From NCBI GenBank assembly GCA_038396585.1, contig CP121691.1:1984001-2048000 (forward strand): a stretch of DNA of 64,000 nt. Reading direction: 5' to 3'. Shown piece after piece: positions 34,464-44,070 of the stretch (its first letter is position 1; every line of letters starts with the position of its first letter). A program made the position numbers and the translations under genes. Source of the DNA: Vallitaleaceae bacterium 9-2 (GTDB lineage Bacteria; Bacillota; Clostridia; Lachnospirales; Vallitaleaceae). Under the pieces are notes generated by a model. It was not told where the DNA came from and did not search any database. It saw nothing but the letters and a program-made list of their open reading frames with translations.

Positions 34464-35354
34464 ATGAACAACAGAAATTCAAACATACATTATGTTGCCA
34501 TAAGCGGTATGATTGGCAATATATTTTTACTTATTATTAAACTTATTGTCGGATTGATGAGCCATAGTCAGGCAATGATTGCGGATGGTTTAAATAGTGC
34601 CGGTGATGTGTTTGCCTCTTTAATGACCTATATCGGCAACAAAATTTCTTCACAGCCTTATGATGAAGAACATCCCTATGGACATGGAAAAGCGGAATAC
34701 ATCTTCAGTATGCTTATCAGTATCTCTCTTTTTATTGTTGCTTTTAATATTGTCAAAAGTTCTATTGATTCACTAACGAATCACACTGCATTTTTATTTA
34801 CTCCATGGTTAATCGTTGTTGCTTTTTTAACAATAATAATCAAATTAAGCTTATATTTTTATTCCAACCATATAGGCCATAAATACAACTCTCTTTTGGC
34901 TTTTGCCAATGCTGAAGATCATCGTAACGATGTTTTTATAACTTCATTTACGTTGCTAAGTATCATTACTGCATATTTCGAATTATATTTTATTGACAGT
35001 ATCGTTGGTGTGGCTATCGGTATTTGGATTGCATATACCGGATTGTCCATTTTTAGTAGTGCATATTATGTTCTCATGGACACAACGATAGATCAAGATA
35101 TTAAAGACGAACTTTTTGAACTTATCGGCAATATCGACGGTGTTGATCATGTAGATACGATTACTTCAAAACCCATTGGATTAAACTTTTTACTTATTGT
35201 TAAAATATCCGTTGATGGTAATTTAAGTATAATAAAAGGTCACCAAATCGGTGACCAAGTCAAACAAAAACTGTTAAATTATAATTATGTGGATGAAGTA
35301 ATTGTGCATCTAAATGCAACTCAAATCCATCCACAAAAAGAATATATTAAATAA
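34464..35354 (+). CDS. Cation diffusion facilitator family transporter
   Basis: A 296-residue divalent metal/proton antiporter with about six membrane segments. The metal site in helix 2 is MIADGLNSAGDVFASLM (Asp and Asp conserved; the usual His-Ser is Asn-Ser), a loop with EEHPYGHGKAEY, and helix 5 begins with EDHRNDVFITS. The Asn form is common in clostridial members often linked to manganese, but selectivity is not determined. A cytoplasmic ferredoxin-like C-terminal domain starts near VLMDTTIDQDIKDELFE. AAAGGAG precedes the ATG. Convergent with the flavin reductase gene, with a 4-base gap and no terminator visible. Confidence 0.94.
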   Translation: MNNRNSNIHYVAISGMIGNIFLLIIKLIVGLMSHSQAMIADGLNSAGDVFASLMTYIGNKISSQPYDEEHPYGHGKAEYIFSMLISISLFIVAFNIVKSSIDSLTNHTAFLFTPWLIVVAFLTIIIKLSLYFYSNHIGHKYNSLLAFANAEDHRNDVFITSFTLLSIITAYFELYFIDSIVGVAIGIWIAYTGLSIFSSAYYVLMDTTIDQDIKDELFELIGNIDGVDHVDTITSKPIGLNFLLIVKISVDGNLSIIKGHQIGDQVKQKLLNYNYVDEVIVHLNATQIHPQKEYIK

Positions 35355-35358
35355 TTCT

Positions 35359-35883
35359 CTAATCAATGCGATACGAACTTAAAATTTCACCATAAAAAAT
35401 CATATGGTAATCTCCTTCAGGATAATATCGATCATTAATTGTCTGATCGATATATTCTGGAATAAGTTGATGCTTGGCAATTACACGACACTCATAATGC
35501 AATCCACATTCCTCAATGATAGGAACATCGACTTTATGCCCCTCTAATGCATGGATATTACAATTTTCAAATTTATCTACATCTCTTCCTGAATGGGTGC
35601 CGCAATAGGTGATTTCTTTTTTCAATTTTTGATTCATTGGAATACTCACCGTAAATTCTTTATCCATATCAATGCCTTCATAGCTATATCGGCTAGGACG
35701 CACGCCTATAACTAAAACCTGACGCCCCCACATAACACCTGACGTAGCCCATCCAATAGTCATTGTATTGATTTTATCTTGCGTTTTGACGGTTAAAAAG
35801 GCGCCTTTTGGAATCTGCTCGAGCAACTCTTTTAAGTGTCTCGTATAAAGTACTTCTTTTCGTTCAATCTTTTCTACTGACAT
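35359..35883 (-). CDS. Flavin reductase-like (FMN-binding split barrel) protein
   Basis: A 174-residue protein of the DIM6/NTAB flavin reductase fold. Seen: LEQIPKGAFLTVKTQDKIN, then MTIGWATSGVMWGRQVLVIG (FMN-binding strand with TIGWA) and SRYSYEGIDMDKEFTVSIP, YCGTHSGRDVDKFE. It probably binds FMN and transfers electrons from a reduced cofactor; the partner is unknown. The ATG overlaps the end of thrC by 10 bases, with GGAGGAG inside thrC, so the two are translationally coupled. Confidence 0.9.
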   Translation of the reverse strand: MSVEKIERKEVLYTRHLKELLEQIPKGAFLTVKTQDKINTMTIGWATSGVMWGRQVLVIGVRPSRYSYEGIDMDKEFTVSIPMNQKLKKEITYCGTHSGRDVDKFENCNIHALEGHKVDVPIIEECGLHYECRVIAKHQLIPEYIDQTINDRYYPEGDYHMIFYGEILSSYRID

Positions 35884-37403
35884 CTAGTCTCCTCCAACAT
35901 TTTGATTTTTCTATTTTTTTGCATAAAATTTAATACGGTCTCTGCCATCGCTTCTTTTTTGCATATCGTCGTATGTAAAATAGGACGCTTATCAATATCT
36001 TTGACCGCTTTGGGTATTTCTACATTTGAAATTGCATATAATTCATGGAGCAAGTCAAAATCATCCATCTTTTCATAACGTTGATCTAAAGCGGACAATG
36101 TACTTTTTGTGAATTTATATGGGCTTGCTGTAGATACAATGAGTGTTTTTGTTGTATCCTTTGTTGCATCTATATATGTGTCATATGCTGCCTTTGCCAC
36201 TGCTGTATGTGGGTCTAGCATGTAGTTTGTCGCTTCAAATTCTTCTTTGATAGCCTGCATCGTCATTGTCTGTGTCGCAAATGCTGGGAAGAAATCTGAT
36301 AAGTTCGCTTTCATATCTTCAGTAATGGTATAATGTCCTTCCCCTAAAAGGTTGTCCATCAACTGCTGTACCGTTGCTGCATCTTCATCTGCAACTGCAT
36401 AAAGTAGACGTTCTAAGTTACTAGAAATTAAAATATCCATTGACGGTGAAATCGTCAATAAAAATTCTCTTCGTCGATCATAGTTTCCTGTCGCAAAGAA
36501 ATCGTATAGAACTTTGTTGTCATTTGATGCGCAAATCAGTTTTTTGATAGGTACACCCATTTCTTTTGCATAATATGCTGCCAATATATTGCCAAAGTTC
36601 CCCGTTGGCACGACTACATTCATAGGCTCTCCCAAATCAAGTTCTCTGTCATTTAAAAGACGGCTATAGCTATATACATAATATACTACCTGAGGCAATA
36701 AACGTCCAATATTAATTGAATTTGCACTTGAAAGCTGTACACCTAGCGATTCTAAATTTTGATTAAACACTTGATCATTAAAAATAGCTTTCACACCATT
36801 TTGTGCATCATCAAAATTACCGTCAATGCCAACAACTAATGTATTGTTGCCTTCGCTGGTGACCATTTGACGCTCTTGAATTTTTGACACACCATTTTTC
36901 GGATAAAAAACAATGATTTTTGTTCCTGCCACATCCTGAAAACCTGCTAAAGCAGCTTTTCCTGTATCTCCGGATGTTGCCGTTAAAATAGCAATCTCAT
37001 TGGTTATTCCTTGCTTTTTTGCTGCAGTTGTCATTAAATAAGGTAAAATTGATAAGGCCATATCTTTAAATGCAATCGTTGATCCATGAAATAATTCCAA
37101 ATAATAATATCCATCCTTCTTGACAATCGGTGCAATGTCTTTCGTATCAAATTTTTCATCATAGGCACTGTATACACAGTGGGAGACTTCTTCCTCCGTA
37201 AAATCTGTCAGAAATTCTCCTAACACATAGCATGCAATTTCTTGATAGGACATCGATTTTAATTCTTCAAAACTTTTTTGAAGTTTTGGAATCGCATTTG
37301 GAACAAATAATCCGCCATCATTCGCCAATCCTTTGACAATGGCATATGACGACTCAACATTTTTTTCATTTCCTCGAGTACTATTATATACTATTTTTTT
37401 CAT
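35874..37403 (-). CDS. thrC: Threonine synthase
   Basis: Converts O-phosphohomoserine to threonine with PLP. The 509-residue chain is the long bacterial type. Seen: LFHGSTIAFKDMALSILPYL with the PLP-binding Lys, TATSGDTGKAALAGF for phosphate binding, VVVPTGNFGNILAAYYAKEM for cofactor binding, and QLSSANSINIGRLLPQ. AAGGTGG lies 6 bases before the ATG. It has its own strong promoter and is coupled to a flavin reductase gene; hom and thrB are not in the window. Confidence 0.96.
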   Translation of the reverse strand: MKKIVYNSTRGNEKNVESSYAIVKGLANDGGLFVPNAIPKLQKSFEELKSMSYQEIACYVLGEFLTDFTEEEVSHCVYSAYDEKFDTKDIAPIVKKDGYYYLELFHGSTIAFKDMALSILPYLMTTAAKKQGITNEIAILTATSGDTGKAALAGFQDVAGTKIIVFYPKNGVSKIQERQMVTSEGNNTLVVGIDGNFDDAQNGVKAIFNDQVFNQNLESLGVQLSSANSINIGRLLPQVVYYVYSYSRLLNDRELDLGEPMNVVVPTGNFGNILAAYYAKEMGVPIKKLICASNDNKVLYDFFATGNYDRRREFLLTISPSMDILISSNLERLLYAVADEDAATVQQLMDNLLGEGHYTITEDMKANLSDFFPAFATQTMTMQAIKEEFEATNYMLDPHTAVAKAAYDTYIDATKDTTKTLIVSTASPYKFTKSTLSALDQRYEKMDDFDLLHELYAISNVEIPKAVKDIDKRPILHTTICKKEAMAETVLNFMQKNRKIKMLEETRCQ

Positions 37404-37445
37404 CCTGTACCACCTTATATAATTTTAGTTAGAAAGTTTGGGGAA

Positions 37446-37474
37446 ATTATAACATATTCTCCCTTCAAATACAA
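37446..37474 (-). promoter_or_regulatory. Promoter of thrC
   Basis: On the minus strand TTGTAT (37469-37474), 17-base spacer, TATAAT (37446-37451), 43 bases before the ATG. Confidence 0.72.
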
Positions 37475-37497
37475 TTGTTTTTCACGCAAAGACAAAA

Positions 37498-37518
37498 AGT
37501 ACTGCCTTAGGCAATACT
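37498..37518 (-). terminator. Terminator of the SleB-like gene
   Basis: AGTATTGCC / GGCAGTACT hairpin with one G-T pair and a 3-base loop, followed on the minus strand by TTTTTGTC, 15 bases after the stop codon. Confidence 0.8.
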
Positions 37519-37533
37519 CATGTCTTTATGTTC

Positions 37534-38418
37534 TTATTTTGCTTTGAAGAATTCTACAACACCATATTTGGTGACAAATTGAAGTTTTGTGTCAAACCAC
37601 CGCATGTTTTTGGCACTTGTTATATTACGGTTTACAAAGGATAATGCCCCACCGCTATTATCAATGCCTGCCATTGCAATTTCAACAGCTTTTTTAGTTT
37701 CACTGGTAATTTTGACATCATAGTAACGCCCGTCTAAGATTGGCGAAAACTGATAAATTTTTCCATTGTTTTGAAAGACCACGCCTTCAATCGTATCTGG
37801 ATAAGACGTGTCATACATACGGTTAATAATCGCATTGGCGATAATTGTTCGGTTAAATAAATCTTCTGTTCCAACCTCTGCTTCAACAATACGTAATAAT
37901 ACATTATAATCTGTCTCTGATAGTTCCACAGGGTCACGATATTCTATAATCGGTTCGTAGCCAACATACGTCATTCCTTCTAGTAGCTCATCCTCTAAAT
38001 CCTCAAGCGTTTTTTTATCACTCGTGATTGATTGTGTGGATAATTGCTCTTTTCCACTTTCTTCTTTCATAATAGACAACACTTTTTCATTGCTGGGTGC
38101 ATCGATGCCTTGTATTGTCGAACGTGAATCTAAACTCATGATGGGATGGCTATAAAGGGTTCGATCTAGCAGCAGAACGATTTCATCCTCATTTTCAACA
38201 TCCATTTCCAGTTCATCAAGTTCTTTTTCTTTAGAAATGTTTTCTTGTTCTTCTTGGTTTGTGGCACTGTATACATTAACCAGGTAACCATTGGACCCTA
38301 AAACGAAAACACTTACAATACAAGCCGTAACGATTACGCAGCCAAAAGTATATATCTTTTTTGATATCGTGTGATTTTTATGAAACAAAAAATCAAACAA
38401 CTTTTTAAAAAAATTCAT
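37534..38418 (-). CDS. SleB/CwlJ-like cell wall hydrolase
   Basis: A 294-residue protein with an N-terminal membrane anchor or signal (TFGCVIVTACIVSVFVLG, about 24-41), an acidic linker (about 55-160) and a C-terminal hydrolase domain. The domain begins YNVLLRIVEAEVGTEDLFN and includes IIANAIINRMYDTSYPDTIE and the FSPILDGRYYDVKI segment, matching the SleB/CwlJ family, whose catalytic Glu is in the EAxxG motif. Members cleave cortex or cell wall peptidoglycan; Lachnospirales also have non-sporulation copies. AAAGGAG precedes the ATG. Single-gene transcript between a strong promoter and a terminator. Confidence 0.9.
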   Translation of the reverse strand: MNFFKKLFDFLFHKNHTISKKIYTFGCVIVTACIVSVFVLGSNGYLVNVYSATNQEEQENISKEKELDELEMDVENEDEIVLLLDRTLYSHPIMSLDSRSTIQGIDAPSNEKVLSIMKEESGKEQLSTQSITSDKKTLEDLEDELLEGMTYVGYEPIIEYRDPVELSETDYNVLLRIVEAEVGTEDLFNRTIIANAIINRMYDTSYPDTIEGVVFQNNGKIYQFSPILDGRYYDVKITSETKKAVEIAMAGIDNSGGALSFVNRNITSAKNMRWFDTKLQFVTKYGVVEFFKAK

Positions 38419-38455
38419 ATATATCTCCTTTTGAATACTTTTTTACGACTTGGTC

Positions 38456-38484
38456 ATTATACTGAGTTTCATTTTCTAAGTCAA
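38456..38484 (-). promoter_or_regulatory. Promoter of the SleB-like gene
   Basis: On the minus strand TTGACT (38479-38484), 17-base spacer, TATAAT (38456-38461), 38 bases before the ATG. This is sigma-A-type, not an obvious sporulation sigma factor sequence. Confidence 0.75.
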
Positions 38485-38660
38485 TGAAGCCCCTTGCTGT
38501 TTAGATGATTTTCTCTTATTTTCAGAATATTCAGTCACAGACTGTAGCACAATGACTATATTTCTCTTTATTTTGTTCGATTTATTAGTTATTTTTTTAT
38601 ATACATTTATTCTTTCATAAAAATCACGAAGAAGAATTTGAGTAATATTTCATTCTAAAA
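38485..38660. other. Non-coding AT-rich gap between the SleB-like and AP2 genes
   Basis: The whole intergenic space (38419-38736) is 318 bases. Apart from the two promoters annotated separately, I see no RNA structure, repeat or small reading frame with a ribosome site in it. Confidence 0.5.
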
Positions 38661-38690
38661 TTGTTCTTTTTTCGTGTTTCATGCTATACT
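38661..38690 (+). promoter_or_regulatory. Promoter of the AP2-domain gene
   Basis: TTGTTC (38661-38666), 18-base spacer, TATACT (38685-38690), with TG one base upstream of the -10 (extended). It lies 46 bases before the chosen ATG. Confidence 0.55.
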
Positions 38691-38736
38691 TGTTCCTATC
38701 AATAGACTATTTTCCCCAAGATAAAGGATGATTATT

Positions 38737-39576
38737 ATGCCAACCGGAGTATATATTACACACAAAAAAAATGGTCAAGAGTATTATCGTGTTTCCATTA
38801 CATATAAAAACAAACACATCAGCTTAGGTAGCTCCGATTCATACGAACTTGCACATAAACGTTATCTTTTAGCACAGCGAATCCTTCGTAATAGTCACTA
38901 TCGAATTGATGATTATAATAAAACCAATCAATCGTTAAGCTATGAAAAGTGGGTTATTTTGCATAACTTTAGGGATAACGGGCTTTACTTTAAGACCCCT
39001 ATCTACCTTCACGAAAAGTATTTTACATATCATCTGTCTCAACACATCATCTTAACTTTTGATGTTGATGATTTGTTTTTTTATGGCTCCCATAAAATTT
39101 TTAAACGTGGCAATTATTTTTTCGTCAATGATTTTGGAATGCAATTTAACATTTTATCCCGATTTGGCATTCGCAACCATGCATGTGAAGGAAAAGATTA
39201 CCTCTTTATCGACAAAAATCCCTATAACTTGAGGTATGACAATATAAACATTATCAATCCATATCATGGCGTTGAAAAGATTCATAAAAATAATCATATA
39301 CTTTATCGTGCCAAAATCCATGTTAATGGATATATTATTATAGGGTATTTTCACTCTATACACAAAGCCGCTATTGCATATAATAAGGCTGTTGACTTTA
39401 TGCAACGCTATGTAAGCGAACATAAGAATTATACAAAAAATTATATTGATGCAATTCATGAAGAAGAAATCGAATACTTGTATACCACCATCGTTCTTCC
39501 TAAAAATCTATTAAACCTCTCTCCTATATATCAAGAGCTTCAAAGCACTGCAAAAAAAAGCCAGAAACGCTCATAA
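38737..39576 (+). CDS. AP2-domain protein with a degenerate HNH-like core
   Basis: A 279-residue, basic, tyrosine-rich protein. Residues about 1-50 (YYRVSITYKNKHISLGSSDS) and about 200-240 (YRAKIHVNGYIIIGYFHSIH, then KAAIAYNKAVDF) look like two AP2/ERF-type DNA-binding repeats. Between them a segment DKNPYNLRYDNINIINP resembles the C-terminal half of an HNH homing endonuclease (pattern DNRxxNL) with the catalytic histidines not evident. AP2 domains in bacteria are typically attached to phage or homing nucleases. Start: AAAGG lies 9 bases before the ATG at 38737; the ATG at 38728 overlaps it. Isolated gene between conserved ones, with its own promoter and terminator. No mobile element was recognised. 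Function unknown. Confidence 0.85.
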   Translation: MPTGVYITHKKNGQEYYRVSITYKNKHISLGSSDSYELAHKRYLLAQRILRNSHYRIDDYNKTNQSLSYEKWVILHNFRDNGLYFKTPIYLHEKYFTYHLSQHIILTFDVDDLFFYGSHKIFKRGNYFFVNDFGMQFNILSRFGIRNHACEGKDYLFIDKNPYNLRYDNINIINPYHGVEKIHKNNHILYRAKIHVNGYIIIGYFHSIHKAAIAYNKAVDFMQRYVSEHKNYTKNYIDAIHEEEIEYLYTTIVLPKNLLNLSPIYQELQSTAKKSQKRS

Positions 39577-39595
39577 GAGCGCTTCTGGCCTTTTG
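39556..39595. terminator. Bidirectional terminator between the AP2 gene and clpE
   Basis: GCCAGAA-A-CGCTC / GAGCG-C-TTCTGGC (39560-39572 with 39577-39589), with an A-run before and TTTT after it. It works for both convergent genes; the loop holds the AP2 stop codon. Confidence 0.9.
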
Positions 39596-39596
39596 T

Positions 39597-41954
39597 CTAT
39601 ACTGCTTTAACAGTTATTTTTTCACCGTCGTAATCCACCAAAACACTGCTGCCTTCATCGATAATGCTTTTAATGTATAATTCTGCCATTTCATCTTCAA
39701 TATGTTTTCCAATGGCTCTTCTAAGTGGTCTCGCACCATATTTTTCATCAAAGCCAATCTCCACCAAATAGTCTTTGGCTTCTTCGGTCACTGTCAGATT
39801 GATTTTTCTTTCATTAGCAGTAAGGTTAACATCCTTTATCATTACATCAACAATTTCTCGCAAAACAGTTTTTGAAAGGGATTTAAATATAATGGTCTCA
39901 TCAATACGATTAAGAAACTCAGGTCTAAAGAACTCTTTGAGTGCATTAAGTTCATGCAAGTCCATTGCTTGACTTGTGTCACTATTAAAGCCAATCGTTG
40001 CTCCTTTATTCGTTGTTCCTGCATTAGACGTCATGATAATGACCGTGTTTTCAAAATTCACATTGCGCCCTTGACTATCGGTTAATCGACCGTCTTCAAG
40101 TATTTGCAACAATAAGTTATATACATCCGGATGTGCCTTTTCAATTTCATCTAGCAAAATGACACAATAGGGTCGTCGTCGAACTTTTTCAGTTAACTGT
40201 CCAGCTTGGTCATATCCTACATATCCTGGAGGCGCTCCGATCAATTTAGATACCGTGTGTTTTTCCATAAATTCCGACATATCAAAGCGAATCATCGCTG
40301 CCTCATCGCCAAACAGTTCTTCTGCCAAACTTTTTGTAAGTTCGGTCTTACCTACTCCTGTCGGTCCAACAAAAATAAATGAACTTGGTTTAAAGCGCTT
40401 CCTAAATCCAGAGCGATTGCGACGTATTGTTCGTGCCAGAATATCTACGGCATGTTCTTGGCCTTTAACTCGTCGCTTTAATCGATTCTCCAAATTAAGT
40501 AATTTATATTTTTCTTCTTCTGTAATGCTTTGTACCGGAATTCTTGTCCATGCTTCAATGACATAAGCAATATCTTCTTGTGTAATGGATACACTCTCAC
40601 ACGTCACTTCCAATTGATGGATTTTGTCTGTAAGACGTAATTCTTCAACACGACAATCCGCTGCTTTTTCAAAGTCATCTTGATTTGCCGCCTCTTCTTT
40701 TTCGTTAATGACTTTTGTAAGTTGGTTTTTAAGGGCTTCAAGTTCAACGAGCCCTTTATTTTTGAGGTTGGCGCGAGAACCCGCTTCATCAAGAACATCA
40801 ATTGCCTTATCCGGTAAATAGCGGTCATGGATATAGCGTTTTGACATTTGCACCGCACTTTCGATTATTTCATCAGAAATATGGACTTTATGATAGTCTT
40901 CATAATAATCCTTAATACCGAGTATCATCTCGATTGCTTCTTCTTCTGAAGGTTCTTCTACAAGAACCGATTGAAAACGCCGCTCAAGTGCTGTATCCTT
41001 CTCAATATGCTTACGATATTCTTCCAGTGTTGTTGCACCGATAATTTGAACATCACCGCGTGCAAGTGCCGGTTTTAAAATATTAGCAGCATTCATTGCA
41101 CCACTTTCTGCTTCTCCAGCTCCAGTGATATTATGGACTTCATCGATAACAAGAATAATATTGCCACTTGTCTTTGCTTCATTGATAATCGCTTTCATAC
41201 GCCCTTCAAATTGACCGCGAAACTGAGTTCCTGCAACTAAAGCGGTTAAATCTAACAAGTAAATCTCTGCATCCAGTAATTTTACCGGCACTTGTTTTTC
41301 AACTATACGTACCGCTAACCCTTCTGCAATAGCCGTTTTACCTACGCCTGGCTCTCCAATGAGTACCGGATTATTTTTTTGTCGTCGGTTTAAAATTTGA
41401 ATCACCCGATCGATTTCACGATGCCGTCCAATAATACGATCCACTTCGCCAAGTTTTGCCTTCGCAGTTAAGTTAATACCAAAAGCATCCAAGTTTTTAC
41501 GTTTGTTTTTGGATGTCTTTTCTTTAACTTTCGTCTGTTTTTTCCCAAATAAGTTGCCAAAATGTTTACTTTCATCAGCTTCCACATCCGAAGCATCATC
41601 TTCTGAAAACTTCGCATCTTCAGAAAAATCTTCCCCTTCTTTAGGGTGCATATTTCCCGCAAATGCTCCTAACATCTGGGACATATCTTCTGGTGTTTGT
41701 CCATCCGCCATTTGACTCATAAAATTATTAATTGAATCACTAATGTCCGGGTCTTCAAACATCTGCATCATTTGTTGATTTATATTGTCAAATTCTTCCG
41801 AACTCATGCCGCTTTGCTGCATCATTTGTTCTATTGGACTAATACCCTGTTTACTAGCACATGGCAAGCAAAGCCCCACACGTTCCGGTTTGTTTTCTGT
41901 CATTTTTGTTATAAATACAACAGCTGTATTTTCTTTACATACTGAGCATTTCAT
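39597..41954 (-). CDS. clpE: ClpE-like Clp ATPase with N-terminal zinc finger
   Basis: AAA+ unfoldase that feeds ClpP, 785 residues. The N-terminus holds a zinc finger ([20 protein letters not shown] then CLPCASKQG), the hallmark of ClpE. A long Met/Asp/Glu/Ser-rich linker follows (about 45-165), making the protein about 85 residues longer than B. subtilis ClpE. D1 [16 protein letters not shown] and VIDEVHN; a UVR-like coiled segment ([20 protein letters not shown]); D2 [30 protein letters not shown], and the C-terminal ARPLRRAI sensor. No obvious CtsR heptad repeat was seen upstream. An ATGGAGATG site precedes the ATG. Confidence 0.93.
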   Translation of the reverse strand: MKCSVCKENTAVVFITKMTENKPERVGLCLPCASKQGISPIEQMMQQSGMSSEEFDNINQQMMQMFEDPDISDSINNFMSQMADGQTPEDMSQMLGAFAGNMHPKEGEDFSEDAKFSEDDASDVEADESKHFGNLFGKKQTKVKEKTSKNKRKNLDAFGINLTAKAKLGEVDRIIGRHREIDRVIQILNRRQKNNPVLIGEPGVGKTAIAEGLAVRIVEKQVPVKLLDAEIYLLDLTALVAGTQFRGQFEGRMKAIINEAKTSGNIILVIDEVHNITGAGEAESGAMNAANILKPALARGDVQIIGATTLEEYRKHIEKDTALERRFQSVLVEEPSEEEAIEMILGIKDYYEDYHKVHISDEIIESAVQMSKRYIHDRYLPDKAIDVLDEAGSRANLKNKGLVELEALKNQLTKVINEKEEAANQDDFEKAADCRVEELRLTDKIHQLEVTCESVSITQEDIAYVIEAWTRIPVQSITEEEKYKLLNLENRLKRRVKGQEHAVDILARTIRRNRSGFRKRFKPSSFIFVGPTGVGKTELTKSLAEELFGDEAAMIRFDMSEFMEKHTVSKLIGAPPGYVGYDQAGQLTEKVRRRPYCVILLDEIEKAHPDVYNLLLQILEDGRLTDSQGRNVNFENTVIIMTSNAGTTNKGATIGFNSDTSQAMDLHELNALKEFFRPEFLNRIDETIIFKSLSKTVLREIVDVMIKDVNLTANERKINLTVTEEAKDYLVEIGFDEKYGARPLRRAIGKHIEDEMAELYIKSIIDEGSSVLVDYDGEKITVKAV

Positions 41955-42035
41955 ACTATCATCTCCATTTACTTTTCATTACAAGTGTATACCTTAAACT
42001 ATCACACTCAACATGGCTTGTCTATGGGAAAACGC

Positions 42036-44012
42036 TTAATATAATAAAGTTTTAATAATTCCTTTTCGATATGCTGTGAGCAGGAGTTTTAAATCTTTTA
42101 TATCATTATATAGCTGCTGACCGATATCTGTATCTCCAACCAGTATCCTCTCTTTGGACGCTTCTACAATAGATAGCGATGAAATCATATCGATTGAATT
42201 CTCAAAAGCATCTCTTGCCGAGGTAAACGGTTCATGCGCAGCTAAAAGCATTCCATGTGAATTATAGATTAACGTATAACCTGCAATCCCTGTTACTTCT
42301 TGATAAGCTTTAGCCAAGCCTCCATCAATTACTATCAATCGTCCCCCGGATTTTATAGGACTTTCGCCTTCACTCACTTTCACAGGAACATGTCCATTAA
42401 TGATTCTCGAGTGTTCTGGCGAAAGACAAAAATCATTCAGTATTTTTTTGCACATGGTTTCACTTAATATATGTTCATAATATGGATTTTTCTTTTCACT
42501 GTGGGTGCTTTTATCTGAGATAAAAAGACGCTCAAAGGTTTTCATCGCATCTTTTCCAAATAACGATGAATGCCTTCCGGACCAAAGATACCAAAAGATA
42601 TCCGTCTCATCATTATTCTCACTCTCAAAACGGTTCCCATAAGCTTCTCGTAGCATCAGTTCATACTGATCAAGCAACGCTCGGCCTTTATAGGCTATTC
42701 CATCAATCCATACACTGGTATAGCGCCCATCCTCATCTAACGGAATACATCCGTGGAATAATAGATTGTTGTTATAAATCTTATAGATGCTTCCCTTTTC
42801 AAATAAAAACGCAACATGTTCTTGAAGGCGAACATTGTTTAAAAAAGACTGTTGTAGTTTTCCCATAATTATTTCTTCATCTTCCGATAATCGGGAAGGA
42901 TCTTCTTTATCCACGGTTTCAAAAGATTCAATATTAAGACGATATTCACTTTGCCCTAGAACAATCGTTCTTTTATCAAAATCTACGGTAGAAAGCAGAC
43001 ACCGATTCATCATTTGATATTCCGGTCGTCTTTTGGCAATTTGTTCTTCAAGTTTTAAAAGCATAAATGTCGTTGCTTTATTTATTTGCGCTGCCAATAT
43101 GACTTCGTCTTCCAACAACCCTTCTGTGTTTTTAGGAATAAACTGTTGCTCTACATCAGGAAAATGATACATTGCATATTTGGCTAATGGAAGCAAATTA
43201 ATTCCATAGGCTTCTTCAAGAAGGTCCAACTGTCCATAACGGGCACTCACCCGAATGACATTCAAGATGCATATCCATGAACCGGACGCTGCCCCCATCC
43301 ATACAATATCGTGGTTGCCCCATTGAATATCCAATGAATGGTAATTCATGAGTTTATCCATGATGATATCCGGTCTTGGACCCCGATCAAAAATATCTCC
43401 AAGAATATGCAAGTGGTCAACAGCTAGACGTTGAATCACCTCACTTATAGCGATAATAAATGCTTTTGCTCGTCCAATTTCAATAATACTTTTTATAATT
43501 TGCGAATAATAGTGTTCCTTATCCGGATCATTATCGCGATGATGCAGTAATTCTTCAATAATATATTCAAATTCCTTAGGCAACGCTTTACGTACTTTTG
43601 AGCGTGTATACTTCGAGGAGACTTCTTTTAACACTAGAACTAATCGATGAAGCGTTACCTCATACCAATCATAGCGTTCAGCTTCTGAGAGCTTTCCCAG
43701 CTCACTATTTTTACTTAAAACTTCATGAGGATAATAAATTAAAATAGCAAGCTTTTTCTTACTATTATTCGTAATTGTTGATCCAAAGACATCTTCTACT
43801 TTTTTACGAATAATACCGGATCCACTTTTTAGGATATGCAAAAAAGCTTCATCTTCTCCATGAATATCTGAAAGAAAATGCTCTGTTCCTTTTGGCAAAT
43901 TCAATATTGCTTCCAAGTTAATAATCTCTGTAGATGCTTCGTACACCGTTGGAAACTGTTTACTCAACAATTTAAGATACTTAAGGTTGTCTATTATTTT
44001 CTTTTCTTTCAT
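42036..44012 (-). CDS. fbp: Fructose-1,6-bisphosphatase, Firmicutes (class III) type
   Basis: Gluconeogenic enzyme that hydrolyses fructose 1,6-bisphosphate; cytoplasmic. The 658-residue length fits B. subtilis Fbp (671). It uses a metallophosphatase fold: FLSDIHGEDEAF, then LHILGDIFDRGPRPDI, QWGNHDIVWMGAASGSW and RIINGHVPVKVSEGESP with late His ligands. Start: GGAGGG lies 5 bases before the ATG at 44012; an ATG at 44024 overlaps it and is rejected. It sits between glyA and clpE; glyA is followed by a hairpin, so fbp may have its own promoter in the short gap or be read through. Confidence 0.95.
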   Translation of the reverse strand: MKEKKIIDNLKYLKLLSKQFPTVYEASTEIINLEAILNLPKGTEHFLSDIHGEDEAFLHILKSGSGIIRKKVEDVFGSTITNNSKKKLAILIYYPHEVLSKNSELGKLSEAERYDWYEVTLHRLVLVLKEVSSKYTRSKVRKALPKEFEYIIEELLHHRDNDPDKEHYYSQIIKSIIEIGRAKAFIIAISEVIQRLAVDHLHILGDIFDRGPRPDIIMDKLMNYHSLDIQWGNHDIVWMGAASGSWICILNVIRVSARYGQLDLLEEAYGINLLPLAKYAMYHFPDVEQQFIPKNTEGLLEDEVILAAQINKATTFMLLKLEEQIAKRRPEYQMMNRCLLSTVDFDKRTIVLGQSEYRLNIESFETVDKEDPSRLSEDEEIIMGKLQQSFLNNVRLQEHVAFLFEKGSIYKIYNNNLLFHGCIPLDEDGRYTSVWIDGIAYKGRALLDQYELMLREAYGNRFESENNDETDIFWYLWSGRHSSLFGKDAMKTFERLFISDKSTHSEKKNPYYEHILSETMCKKILNDFCLSPEHSRIINGHVPVKVSEGESPIKSGGRLIVIDGGLAKAYQEVTGIAGYTLIYNSHGMLLAAHEPFTSARDAFENSIDMISSLSIVEASKERILVGDTDIGQQLYNDIKDLKLLLTAYRKGIIKTLLY

Positions 44013-44038
44013 AGCACCCTCCATGTTTAACCATCATA

Positions 44039-44066
44039 AAGGCTTGCTCATTAAGGAGCAAGCCTT
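44039..44066 (-). terminator. Hairpin after glyA (weak terminator)
   Basis: AAGGCTTGCTC / GAGCAAGCCTT, 11 perfect pairs with a 6-base loop, just after the glyA stop. On the minus strand only TTTA follows, so termination may be partial and fbp could be read from the glyA promoter. Confidence 0.6.
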
Positions 44067-44070
44067 GGGC

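Noticed and set aside
40255-40566. 103-codon plus-strand frame inside clpE
   Set aside because: Antisense shadow of the second AAA module; no ribosome site and no recognisable protein features.
42001-42035. CtsR heptad repeat upstream of clpE
   Set aside because: No tandem GGTCAAA-type repeat is seen.
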